Of a DNA stretch of 64,000 nucleotides, positions 51,724 to 59,694 are shown piece by piece. The position numbers were made by a program, and so were the translations under genes. Under the pieces are notes generated by a model, which had not been told where the DNA came from, did not search any database, and saw nothing but the letters and a program-made list of their open reading frames with translations. The DNA is from an uncultured Nocardioides sp. (GTDB lineage: Bacteria; Actinomycetota; Actinomycetes; Propionibacteriales; Nocardioidaceae), in the NCBI RefSeq assembly GCF_947488515.1, contig NZ_CANKZF010000002.1, positions 1,400,294-1,464,293 on the forward strand. Reading direction: 5' to 3'. Within the stretch, counting starts at the first letter, position 1; each line of letters begins with the position of its first letter.

Positions 51724-52235
51724 TGATGCCCATCAGCTGGCGGAGGCGTTCGCTCGTCCCCTCCGTGACGGTGCCGCGCGGCGAGAAGGTGCTCGCCATG
51801 ACCACCGCGACCGACGGTGCGGTCCTCGCCGGCACCCGTGACGCGTTCTACGTCGTCCGGGACGGCGAGACCCGGCGGGTGGCCTGGGAGCAGGTCGAGG
51901 CGGCCAACTGGGACCGCGACACCGACACGTTCCGGCTCTCCGAGGTCGGCAGCTGGGGCGAGGCGCGACCGGTGCACACCGCCACGCTCACCGATCCGGG
52001 GCGGCTGCTCGAGCTGGTCCGCGAGCGGGTCACCGCCAGCGTCGTGCTGCAGCGCCACGTGACGCTCGGCCGGAGCCGCGGCCTGCGGGTGATCGCGCGC
52101 CGTGCACCGTCCGGTGCGGGTGGCGTCCAGTGGGTCTACGAGTACGACGAGGGGGTCGACCCCGACGACCCGGAGGTCCGTGCCGCGGCCGGCGAGGCGC
52201 TCGAGCTGGCCCGTCGTGACGTGGGCATGCCCTGA
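51723..52235 (+). CDS. Conserved hypothetical protein coupled to dnaG
   Basis: The 170-residue soluble protein has a short basic N-terminus and alternating strands (VLAGTRDAFYVVRDGETRRVAWEQVEAANWDRDTDTFRLSEVG region), ending in an acidic helix (about 140-168). The middle looks like a PH-like or photosystem-barrel-type beta domain, which is only my impression. ATG 51723 overlaps the dnaG stop (TGATG), so it is co-translated. No function recognised. Confidence 0.75.
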   Translation: MMPISWRRRSLVPSVTVPRGEKVLAMTTATDGAVLAGTRDAFYVVRDGETRRVAWEQVEAANWDRDTDTFRLSEVGSWGEARPVHTATLTDPGRLLELVRERVTASVVLQRHVTLGRSRGLRVIARRAPSGAGGVQWVYEYDEGVDPDDPEVRAAAGEALELARRDVGMP

Positions 52236-52287
52236 TTTCACCCGCGGTGTCGAGGCTTGCTAAGGTTTCGCCTCGCTGCACAAGCGA

Positions 52288-52360
52288 TCCCCTGTAGCTC
52301 AATTGGCAGAGCATTCGACTGTTAATCGGAGGGTTGTTGGTTCGAGTCCAACCGGGGGAG
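52288..52360 (+). tRNA. tRNA-Asn (GTT)
   Basis: A 73-base cloverleaf: acceptor TCCCCTG pairs with CGGGGGA (one G-U), D-arm GCTC...GAGC, anticodon loop CTGTTAA with anticodon GTT, and T-arm GTTGG-TTCGAGT-CCAAC. CCA is not encoded. TAAGGT at 52260-52265 is a suitable -10 element. Confidence 0.95.
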
Positions 52361-52370
52361 CAGTAGAGAT

Positions 52371-52406
52371 CGGCTCCTGACCTGCATCAACGCAGGTCAG
52401 GAGCCG
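52371..52406. terminator. Terminator shared by tRNA-Asn and the glycosyltransferase gene
   Basis: A perfect 15-bp stem (CGGCTCCTGACCTGC and its complement) with a six-base loop, followed by GTTTC on the plus side. On the minus strand the stem overlaps the stop codon of the convergent glycosyltransferase gene. Confidence 0.85.
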
Positions 52407-54166
52407 TTTCGCATGTCCCCTGCAGGCTCGTGGGCGTCGCCCCGCCCAGCCCAGGCGCGCCGGGCGTCGCGGCGCAGCGGCGGAAGCAGCTGCAGGAGGC
52501 TGAGGACGACGAAGACCAGGGTGTTGAACGCCACCCAGAGGCTGAGGGACCGGTACCAGTCCGTCAGGAGCAGCGAGCTCGGGAGCACGATGCCGAACGC
52601 GACGACGTACGCAGCGAGCACGGGCAACATGGCCGCCTGCAGGGCGGGGCGGGGGACGTAGTTCCACCCGGCCTTGCGGCCGGTGGCGATCTGGACGAAC
52701 GACGTCACGAAGCAGGCTTGGAGGAAGAAGGCGTAGGCGAGCTCGATGACCACGGGGGCGGCGAGTGCGCGGGCCCGCCACCCGACTGCCCACACGGTCA
52801 CGAGTCGTTCGAGGAGGAACACCAGGCCGATGGTCACCCAGAAGGGCGACCATCGGATGCTGTCGGCGGCCAGCAGCGTGATGGCCAGGAGGAGCGCGTA
52901 GGACCACAGGGCGATCACGCCGTATCCCAGCGCGAGCTGCTGGGTCCAGTACATCGCGGTCGCGCGGGTGAACCCGTAGGCGCCGATGTTCTCCAGGGCT
53001 CCTCGGTGCCAGCGCAGGCGCTGCCGCCAGAGGTCGCGCCAGCTGGTCATGACCTCGGTGGTGACCCGGCACCGGCGCGGGGAGGTCATCCGGGCGCCCA
53101 GGGTCTTGAGGGCGAGCGTGAGCTCGTTGTCCTCGGTGAGCGCGAGCGTGTCGTACACCTTGCCGGGTGGGCCGGGGATCAGGGAGCCCCGGGCGCGGGC
53201 CACGGCGTTCAGGGCGAAACCGCGGATAACCGACGCGGTGCCCGTCAGCACGAAGACCCGGTCGAGCCGGCGGGCGACGATCCGCTGGTAGCGGCCGAAC
53301 TCGTTGCGCTGGAGCTGTCCGACCAGTCCTCCGCCGCCCTCGCCGAAGAAGAGGCCGCCGACCGCCATCAGGTCCGCGTCGTCCTCGAGCAGGCCGAGTG
53401 CGGTCTCGAGGAAGTCGGGGGAGATCGTCGAGTCGGCATCCATGACCATGACGACGTCCTCGGCGTCGAGCGAGGGCAGGAGCAGCGCGAGCTGCTGGTT
53501 GAGCGCGCCGGCCTTCTTCTCGGTGTTGCCGACGCTCTCCACCACCTCCACCCCGGCAGCGCGTGCCACCCCTACCGTGGCGTCGAGGCAGTTGTCAGCG
53601 ATCACGATGATCCGGTCCGCACGCCGGGTCTGGCCGGCCAGCGAGCGCAGGGTCGCGCCGATGACGGCCTCCTCGTCATGGGCGGGCACCAGGACGGTGC
53701 AGCGCAGACGCGTGCCGGGTGGCAGGTCCTCGCTCGGCACGGCGAGCGCCGGCCACTCCGGTGGGTGCTCCATGGCCAGGCTGCGGACGGCAACCGGTCC
53801 CAAGGTCCATCTGCGGGCCTGCTGCAGGTGCGCCGGCAGCGGAGGAGGGATGCGGCGGTCGCGGTTGAGGACCTGCATCGCCGTGGCCGTCTCGAGCGCG
53901 GCCAGGGCGAGGAAGGTGGCCGCGACCAGCGCGACGGCCGCCAGGACCACGGCCAGCCCGTGAGGTCTGAACTCCACGCCCAGAGGGAGGACGGCCGTGT
54001 CCGAGACGTTCGCCCTGCCGTCCAGCGTCGTGAGCTGCCACGCCGCGACCGCGATCAGCAGCATGCTGAGCAGGACGAGCCCCGCCGTCAGCCACCCCAG
54101 CAGCGAGGCGTGCCGCCGCAGGCTGGCACTCCGTGTCGCGTGCGCGGCCGGATCCTCCATCGCCAC
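52397..54166 (-). CDS. Membrane processive family 2 glycosyltransferase
   Basis: The 589-residue enzyme has two N-terminal transmembrane helices (about 22-45 and 68-92), a cytosolic GT-A domain and four to five C-terminal helices (about 415-560). GT2 motifs are VLVPAHDEE, VVMVMDADS (DxD), TEDNE and QRLRW. The last is the Q(Q/R)xRW hallmark of processive beta-glycan synthases such as cellulose, hyaluronan or poly-N-acetylglucosamine synthases. Product unknown. GTG 54166 or ATG 54160 could be the start. No export or modification partners are nearby. Confidence 0.85.
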   Translation of the reverse strand: MAMEDPAAHATRSASLRRHASLLGWLTAGLVLLSMLLIAVAAWQLTTLDGRANVSDTAVLPLGVEFRPHGLAVVLAAVALVAATFLALAALETATAMQVLNRDRRIPPPLPAHLQQARRWTLGPVAVRSLAMEHPPEWPALAVPSEDLPPGTRLRCTVLVPAHDEEAVIGATLRSLAGQTRRADRIIVIADNCLDATVGVARAAGVEVVESVGNTEKKAGALNQQLALLLPSLDAEDVVMVMDADSTISPDFLETALGLLEDDADLMAVGGLFFGEGGGGLVGQLQRNEFGRYQRIVARRLDRVFVLTGTASVIRGFALNAVARARGSLIPGPPGKVYDTLALTEDNELTLALKTLGARMTSPRRCRVTTEVMTSWRDLWRQRLRWHRGALENIGAYGFTRATAMYWTQQLALGYGVIALWSYALLLAITLLAADSIRWSPFWVTIGLVFLLERLVTVWAVGWRARALAAPVVIELAYAFFLQACFVTSFVQIATGRKAGWNYVPRPALQAAMLPVLAAYVVAFGIVLPSSLLLTDWYRSLSLWVAFNTLVFVVLSLLQLLPPLRRDARRAWAGRGDAHEPAGDMRNGS

Positions 54167-54258
54167 CCATCCTCGGCCGGCTACGGCCTGGTCATCCCTC
54201 GGTCTCCACCCCGAGCGGGGTTGCCGGGACGCCGTCGCCGAACAACGTCGCGGGGCGT

Positions 54259-54375
54259 CTAGGGCTGCGGCCGACGGTACTTGCGGTAGCCCACCACGAC
54301 GCCGCCGGCGACGATGACGAGGAGCACCACCGCCACGATGAGGTAGACGCCCGTGCTCGTGATCATGACAACCAT
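54259..54375 (-). CDS. Very small single-pass membrane protein
   Basis: A 38-residue ORF: short N-terminus, one strong hydrophobic helix (YLIVAVVLLVIVAGGVVVGY, about 11-30) and a basic tail (RKYRRPQP). The helix-plus-positive-tail design predicts an Nout-Cin orientation. GAGAGGG lies about ten bases before the ATG. Located upstream of the glycosyltransferase on the same strand, so possibly an accessory peptide. Small size limits certainty. Confidence 0.55.
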   Translation of the reverse strand: MVVMITSTGVYLIVAVVLLVIVAGGVVVGYRKYRRPQP

Positions 54376-54560
54376 GCGGCTACGCCCTCTCGTCACTGGA
54401 CCGGTGCACATCGACGTGCGGCGACGCTAGTCCGCGGACGGACGCCCCACCTCATCCCTCCCGGGTGAGGCAGTCCACTCGTACCCGGAGCGGATCATTG
54501 CGGCGCGTCCGGGTACTGCGGGCCAGGTCCCTGCGGCGTCGCGACTTCGCAGGGGACCCA

Positions 54561-54593
54561 GGCCCGGGCGGTCAAGAAGCGGCCGCCCGGGCC
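54561..54593. repeat. 11-bp inverted repeat upstream of the GAF-ANTAR gene
   Basis: GGCCCGGGCGG and CCGCCCGGGCC around an 11-base loop. The surrounding gap 54376-54672 has no gene I can support. It may be a terminator or a regulatory structure. A -10-like TATACGAT at 54634-54641 follows. Confidence 0.6.
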
Positions 54594-54672
54594 GCTCCCC
54601 TCCGCCTGACGGCTCGGGGTCCACCGGTGCATCTATACGATGCGGTCGGGGTCGAACCGCCGGAGGGAATGC

Positions 54673-55371
54673 GTGAGGATGGATCGTCATGAGTTCGGAC
54701 GGCGGTTGGCCGAGGCTGCCCGGGAGATGTCGGCTGCCCGGCACCCCGCCGACACCCTGCAACGCATCGCGACGATGGCCGTCGAGCTGATCGACGCCTG
54801 CGACGTCGCCGGTGTCTGTGTGCTGCGACCGGGGCGCAACGACACCTGCGCCCACACCCACGCGTCGCTGCAGGTCATGGACGACCTCCAGCACGACCTC
54901 GCCGAGGGACCGTCCATGAGCGGGGATCCGGCCGCCGACATGGTCTCGGTGGGCGACCTCAGCAGGGACTCCCGGTGGCCGCGGTGGGGGAGCGAGGTGG
55001 TCGACCGGACCGGGGTGCGGGCCTACGTGGGCTTCCGGTTGTTCGTCGAGGACGACAGCATCGGCATGCTCAACCTCTACGCCTACGAGCCCGACGCCTT
55101 CGACCACGAGGACAAGCTCGACGGCCTCGTCGCGGCGGCGCACGCCTCGGTCGCCCTCAGCACGACCGTGCGGCACGACCAGATGCACACCGCCCTGACG
55201 AGCCGGCAGCTGATCGGCGAGGCGACCGGGATCCTGCGCGAGCGGTTCGCGCTGACCTCGGACCAGGCCTTCGCCGTGCTCAAGCGGCTCTCGTCCCAGC
55301 AGAACATCAAGCTCTTCGCCGTGGCCCAGCAGGTGGTAGAGACGGGCACCCTGCCGGGCTCGGCTCCCTAG
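54673..55371 (+). CDS. GAF and ANTAR domain antitermination regulator
   Basis: The 232-residue protein has a GAF sensor domain (about 25-165) and a C-terminal ANTAR RNA-binding domain (about 170-225). The ANTAR text RQLIGEATGILRERFALTSDQAFAVLKRLS closely fits the family signature. ANTAR proteins bind paired hexaloop hairpins in nascent RNA and prevent termination. GTG 54673 is chosen for GGAGGG five bases upstream; ATG 54679 is an alternative. Neighbouring inverted repeats could be its targets but show no obvious dual hexaloop. Confidence 0.88.
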   Translation: MRMDRHEFGRRLAEAAREMSAARHPADTLQRIATMAVELIDACDVAGVCVLRPGRNDTCAHTHASLQVMDDLQHDLAEGPSMSGDPAADMVSVGDLSRDSRWPRWGSEVVDRTGVRAYVGFRLFVEDDSIGMLNLYAYEPDAFDHEDKLDGLVAAAHASVALSTTVRHDQMHTALTSRQLIGEATGILRERFALTSDQAFAVLKRLSSQQNIKLFAVAQQVVETGTLPGSAP

Positions 55372-55416
55372 CCGCTGCCCTGGTCTCAGCCGCCGGCCGC
55401 AGCGGCGGATTGCCGT

Positions 55417-55459
55417 GGCGTAACGCTTCCGCGGTCGCGTGTGAACTGTGCGTTACGCC
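55417..55459. repeat. 10-bp inverted repeat downstream of the GAF-ANTAR gene
   Basis: GGCGTAACGC (55417-55426) and GCGTTACGCC (55450-55459), separated by 23 bases, in the 125-bp gap before the next plus-strand gene. It could be a regulator-binding site or an RNA hairpin affecting the next gene. Confidence 0.65.
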
Positions 55460-55496
55460 GCCTCCGTCCGGTGCCGTGCTGGGTCAGGGTTGCGCC

Positions 55497-56366
55497 ATGA
55501 GCGCAGGACCGATGGATGGCCACGACCCTCGCGAGTTCGTCGTACGCCCGGACGGGACCGTGGTCGGAGACGACGGCGCAGCGGGTGCGCTCGCCGCCGC
55601 CCTGCCCTACACGGGCCGGCTGGCGCGTCGCGCAGGGGAGCTGGTCGAGGTCGGTGACCTGCGCGCCCTGGAGGCCGTCGGCACGCGCCGCCTGACGGTC
55701 GGGGTGACCTGGACCCCAGCCGGGGAGGGGACCTACCGGGCGGTGCTCGCGCCTGCCGAGGCCCGCACCGTGCCGACCTTCATGGTGGTCGGCGGTGCGG
55801 ACGCCACGGCCACGGTCGTCCACTGCGTCGACCGGCTCCAGTCCGTCGACGGCGTCCGCTGGGCCGGCGTCGTCACGGCCGGGTCGCGCGTCGTCGCCAC
55901 GGCGGGGGACGGGGCGGCGAGGCGTCATCTCGACGAGGTGGGCAACCGCATGGTTGCGATCCTGCGCTCGTTGGAGGACCAGCACGTGGCCGGCTTCGTC
56001 CGGCTGCGGTTCGAGCAGGCGTTCGTGGTCGGCGCGTCGCTCGGTCGCCACGCGCTGGTGGCCTGCACGGACGAGACGGACGAGCACGCGCTGCTCGCGA
56101 CGATCGACGAGGTGCGCGCGATCCTCGCCGACCACGACCTGTCGTCGGTGCCGACGCAGGACGACCCCTCAGCGGCCAGTGCCGCACCCGCCGACGAGAC
56201 GGCCGACGAGGTCGTCGTGGAGGCCGCACCGACCCCGCCACCGCTGGTGGGGGCGCGGTTCGCCGGTGCGGGTGCGCGGGAGCCGCGCCGGGCCAAGCGA
56301 CGGTTCGGGCGGGGGATCGTCAGCCCCAGCCCAGGGGAAACACCTCGAACGTCGACGCGTGGGTGA
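55497..56366 (+). CDS. Unknown soluble protein with possible roadblock-like segment
   Basis: The 289-residue protein has no signal peptide. The N-terminal half is unrecognised (EFVVRPDGTVVGDDG; TYRAVLAPAEARTVP). The middle (about 105-220; SVDGVRWAGVVTAGSRVVATAG; NRMVAILRSLEDQHVAGFVRL; HALVACTDETDEHALLATIDEVRAIL) has the strand-helix order of roadblock/LC7-like domains, an inference only. The C-terminal 70 residues are acidic then basic and likely disordered. ATG 55497 follows CAGGGT by six bases. Overlaps the convergent PIG-L gene by 47 bases. Confidence 0.7.
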   Translation: MSAGPMDGHDPREFVVRPDGTVVGDDGAAGALAAALPYTGRLARRAGELVEVGDLRALEAVGTRRLTVGVTWTPAGEGTYRAVLAPAEARTVPTFMVVGGADATATVVHCVDRLQSVDGVRWAGVVTAGSRVVATAGDGAARRHLDEVGNRMVAILRSLEDQHVAGFVRLRFEQAFVVGASLGRHALVACTDETDEHALLATIDEVRAILADHDLSSVPTQDDPSAASAAPADETADEVVVEAAPTPPPLVGARFAGAGAREPRRAKRRFGRGIVSPSPGETPRTSTRG

Positions 56367-57072
56367 CACCGAGCCCCTGGCCCCCACCGCGGAGGATCCC
56401 GTCGAGGAACTCCTCGGGGTCCCAGCCCTCCCAGCCGAGGCCCTCGATGTAGGCCCGGTGCTCCTTCAGGGAGGCGACCCCGGCAGCGAACGTGTCCGTG
56501 ACGTCCACCGCGTGCGCCGCCTGCGGTGACCCTCCCGCCCATACCGCCTTCACGCCGCCCCACGGCTCGAGCCCGTCGGTCAGCTGCTCGGGGAACACCC
56601 AGCGGTTCCCGGCGTCGCGGACGGCGTCGAGGAGCGCCTTGCCCACGGCGATGTGGTCGGCCTGGTTGAGGTTGGCACCGCCGAACGTCTCGCGGAAGTT
56701 GATGGTCAGCGCCACGTCGGGGCGCTGCTCCCGCACGACCTTCGCGAGCGCGCGCCGCAGCTCGACGCCGTACTCCAGGACCCCGTCGGGCAGGCGCAGG
56801 AACAGCACCTCGTCGACGCCGACGGCGGCGGCGGACGCGATCTCCTCCGCCTCGCGCAGCGGTCCGCACTCGTCGGGGTGGATCCCGTCGATCCCGGCCT
56901 CGCCGCTGGTCACCATGCAGTAGACGACCTTCTTCCCCTGGCCGGTCCACCGCGCGACCGCGGCGGCCGCGCCGTACTCGATGTCGTCGGGGTGCGCCAC
57001 GACGAACAGGGCGCTCTGCCAGTCCTCGGGCAGCGCTTCGAAGGACGGGGGCGTGGGTCGTTCGGCGGTCAT
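56320..57072 (-). CDS. PIG-L family deacetylase
   Basis: The 250-residue protein has the zinc motif VVAHPDD (about 24-30) with the partner histidine in NQADHIAVG, matching LmbE/PIG-L N-acetylglucosaminyl deacetylases such as MshB and Mca. An N-deacetylation of a sugar conjugate in the cytoplasm is expected. Relation to mycothiol cannot be settled, since MshB proteins are longer and differently flanked. Convergent with the preceding gene, and divergent from the Tat-exported oxidoreductase. Confidence 0.85.
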   Translation of the reverse strand: MTAERPTPPSFEALPEDWQSALFVVAHPDDIEYGAAAAVARWTGQGKKVVYCMVTSGEAGIDGIHPDECGPLREAEEIASAAAVGVDEVLFLRLPDGVLEYGVELRRALAKVVREQRPDVALTINFRETFGGANLNQADHIAVGKALLDAVRDAGNRWVFPEQLTDGLEPWGGVKAVWAGGSPQAAHAVDVTDTFAAGVASLKEHRAYIEGLGWEGWDPEEFLDGILRGGGQGLGVTHASTFEVFPLGWG

Positions 57073-57147
57073 GCGCCGAGCATGGCACTGCGAGGAGGAC
57101 CTGTCTGCTCGCGGGCGTTGTGTAGTGAAACGAATGACTTACTCCTA

Positions 57148-57153
57148 TATGGT
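57148..57153 (+). promoter_or_regulatory. Leaderless -10 of the molybdenum oxidoreductase gene
   Basis: TATGGT followed by CTGTCC and ATG 57160. Confidence 0.65.
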
Positions 57154-57159
57154 CTGTCC

Positions 57160-58362
57160 ATGACCTCGTACGCGCCGACCCGACGTGGATTCCTCACCGC
57201 CGCCGCTGCGCTCGCCGGCGCCGCAGTCGTTCCCACCTCCGTGTGGCGCGCAGCCCCGGTGTCCGCTGCGTCGCCGTTCATCCTCAAGCCCACCCCGCCG
57301 GCGTACTTCACGGACTTCGGGACCAACGCCGAGATGCGCTGGGCCTCGGTCGACCCGGAGCGCTACCTCACGCCCCAGTCCCGCCTGTTCGTGCGCAACC
57401 ACACCCGCACCCCCCAGGTCGACCGGTCGACCTACGCGCTGCGGGTGCACGGCGACGGGCTGGCGACGCCGAGAGCCGAGGGGGAGGCGCTCAGCCTGTC
57501 GTTCGCGGACCTCCAACGGCTGCCCCACCACGAGCTCACCGCCGTGGTGGAGTGCACCGGCAACGGTCGCAGCCACTTCCGGACCCAGCAGGGGCAGACC
57601 GTCTCCGGGACCGCCTGGACCCTCGGCGCCGTCGGCACCGTGCGGTGGAGCGGCGTACGCCTGCGCGACGTCCTCGCCTCCGTCGGGCTGTCGCCGGACG
57701 CGGTCTCCATCCAGGCCACCGGGCTCGACGACCCCTTCGTCTCTGGCGGCACGGACTACGGCCGGGTGCGCCGTCCGTTCCCGGTGGAGAAGGCGCTCGA
57801 CGACGCGCTGCTCGCGTGGGGGATCAACGGCGAGGACCTGCTGCCCGACCACGGCTACCCGCTCCGACTGGTGCTGCCCGGCTGGGTCGGCATCGCGAGC
57901 ATCAAGTGGCTCGGGTCGCTGGAGGTGTCGACCACGCAGCTGACGTCGCCGTGGAACACCACCTTCTACCGGATGGTCGGCCCCGACTGGCCGGCCGACT
58001 CCCCGCCGCTGACGGTCAACCCGGTGCGCTCCGCGTGGGAGCTGGCCCCGGAGCAGGTGCTGCCGTCGCGGCCCGTCACCCTGACCGGTCGGTCGTGGAG
58101 CGGCGCCGGCCGGATCACGCGCGTCTCGGTGAGCCTCGACGGCGGTGCCACGTGGCGCCCCGCCGTCCTGGACCGCCGGTCCCGCGAGGACCAGGGCTGG
58201 ACGCAGTGGTCGGTGCGCTGGGGCAACCCGCGCCCCGGCCGCCACGAGCTGCTCGCCCGGGCCACCGACGAGCAGGGCCGCACCCAGCCGCTCGTGGCCG
58301 CCTTCAACACCCAGGGCTACTTCTTCGACGCCGTCGTGCGCCACCCCGTGCAGGTCGTCTGA
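57160..58362 (+). CDS. Tat-exported sulfite oxidase-family molybdopterin oxidoreductase
   Basis: The 400-residue protein has a twin-arginine signal (PTRRGFLTAAAALAGAA, RRxFL) and an Oxidored_molyb domain (about 95-255). The molybdenum-ligand cysteine lies in VVECTGNGRSHF. A Mo-co_dimer Ig-like domain (about 285-395; SWSGAGRITRVSVSLDGGATWRPA) follows. It is of the sulfite oxidase/SorT-YedY superfamily without heme. Substrate unproven; sulfite or a sulfoxide-type compound are the family precedents. It would fold with Moco in the cytoplasm before Tat export. Probably monocistronic. Confidence 0.88.
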   Translation: MTSYAPTRRGFLTAAAALAGAAVVPTSVWRAAPVSAASPFILKPTPPAYFTDFGTNAEMRWASVDPERYLTPQSRLFVRNHTRTPQVDRSTYALRVHGDGLATPRAEGEALSLSFADLQRLPHHELTAVVECTGNGRSHFRTQQGQTVSGTAWTLGAVGTVRWSGVRLRDVLASVGLSPDAVSIQATGLDDPFVSGGTDYGRVRRPFPVEKALDDALLAWGINGEDLLPDHGYPLRLVLPGWVGIASIKWLGSLEVSTTQLTSPWNTTFYRMVGPDWPADSPPLTVNPVRSAWELAPEQVLPSRPVTLTGRSWSGAGRITRVSVSLDGGATWRPAVLDRRSREDQGWTQWSVRWGNPRPGRHELLARATDEQGRTQPLVAAFNTQGYFFDAVVRHPVQVV

Positions 58363-58385
58363 CCGCCTGCGGAGACGGCATTCCG

Positions 58386-59693
58386 TCAGGCCATCACGCC
58401 GACGGCCTGCGGGGCGAAGCCCGGGAAGACCTGCGCGACCGAGACGCCGAAGCGTCGGGTGACGACCTCGGCGAGCACGCTGCGGTAGTCGGTGGTGACC
58501 AGGAGGTCGGCGTCCGGCGTGTCGGACAGGCCCGGCCACGAGCCGTAGTAGCGGCCGCCCCGCACCCCGGCGCCGGCGACGAACATGACGTTGCCGAAGC
58601 CGTGGTCGGTGCCGTAGTCGTCGTTCTCCCGCACCCTGCGGCCGAACTCGCTCAGGGTCACGAGGGTGACCCGCTCGGCGGCCGGTCCGAGGTCGGAGAA
58701 GAACGCCGCGATCGAGCTCGCCAGGTCGGAGGCGTTGCGCACCATGTCGCCCCACTCGAGCGTGCCCGCGTCGGTGTGCATGTCCCAGTCACCCTGGTCG
58801 ACGGTGATCACCTCGGTGCCGACGCCGGACCGCACGATCCGGGAGACGTCCGACAGTGCCTGGCCCAGCCCGCTGGAGGGGTACGCGGTGGCGGGCGCGC
58901 CGGCCGGGGTGTCCCGGGCGGCGCCGAACGTCTGCGCCCCCGAGATCGCGTCACGCACCGCGCGGCTCATCGGGCTGCTGCCGCGCCACGCGTGCGCCAG
59001 GGACGCCAGCCGGCGGCCCTCGTCGTCGGCGCCCGCGACCTTGGCCTGGTCGACCCGGCCGACCACGAAGGCCGGCTGCGCGCCGAAGAGCGAGGTCGGC
59101 GCCTGGTTGCCCATCGCCGTGCCCTGCAGCGGCGAGGTGCCGGGCAGCTCGCCCAGCAGGCGGTTGAGCCAGCCGGTGCGCTCGGACGAGCCGGGGGCGG
59201 CGTCCTCGATGGCCTCCATGGCCGCGAAGTGCGACCGGTTGGGTGCGGCCATGCCGGTGGCGTGCACGGCGGCCAGCGTGCCGGCGTCCCACATCGGCAG
59301 CAGCGGGGCCAGTGAGGGGTGCAGCCCGAACATCGCGTCCGGTGCGAGCAGCGCGGTGTGGGGGATCGCCAGGCGCGGGCGCGCGGCGTAGTAGACCGGG
59401 TCGGCGTGCGGGACGACGAGCGAGAGGCCGTCGGCCGCGCCACGCAGCGAGAGGATCACCAGCACGGACCCGCCCGGCGCGGCCAGCCCGGCAGCGCTGC
59501 GACCGGTGACGGCGTACGCCGACGGGCCGGCGCCCGGGAGCGACGGGCCGAGCGCGACGGCGCCGCCGGCGAGGGCGGTGCCGAGCAGTGCGCGTCGGCT
59601 CAGGGCCAGTCGCGCCTCGCCGTAGTCGGGGCAGCCGCAGGGTCGGGCCCCCGGAGCGGCGGGGACGGCGGGGGTCGGGTGGGAAGCAGTCAT
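58386..59693 (-). CDS. DUF1501 protein with Tat signal
   Basis: The 435-residue protein starts with a Cys-rich stretch (GARPCGCPDYGEAR) and a twin-arginine signal (SRRALLGTALAGGAVALG), then the DUF1501 domain (LVILSLRGAADGLSLVVPHADP; GLHPSLAPLLPMWDAGTLAAVHATG; TLSEFGRRVRENDDYGTDHGFGN). DUF1501 has an alkaline-phosphatase-like/sulfatase-type fold, the last motif giving metal ligands. Function unknown. Starts one base after the DUF1800 stop (TGACATG), so the two form a unit, a pairing common across bacteria. Confidence 0.88.
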   Translation of the reverse strand: MTASHPTPAVPAAPGARPCGCPDYGEARLALSRRALLGTALAGGAVALGPSLPGAGPSAYAVTGRSAAGLAAPGGSVLVILSLRGAADGLSLVVPHADPVYYAARPRLAIPHTALLAPDAMFGLHPSLAPLLPMWDAGTLAAVHATGMAAPNRSHFAAMEAIEDAAPGSSERTGWLNRLLGELPGTSPLQGTAMGNQAPTSLFGAQPAFVVGRVDQAKVAGADDEGRRLASLAHAWRGSSPMSRAVRDAISGAQTFGAARDTPAGAPATAYPSSGLGQALSDVSRIVRSGVGTEVITVDQGDWDMHTDAGTLEWGDMVRNASDLASSIAAFFSDLGPAAERVTLVTLSEFGRRVRENDDYGTDHGFGNVMFVAGAGVRGGRYYGSWPGLSDTPDADLLVTTDYRSVLAEVVTRRFGVSVAQVFPGFAPQAVGVMA

Positions 59694-59694
59694 G

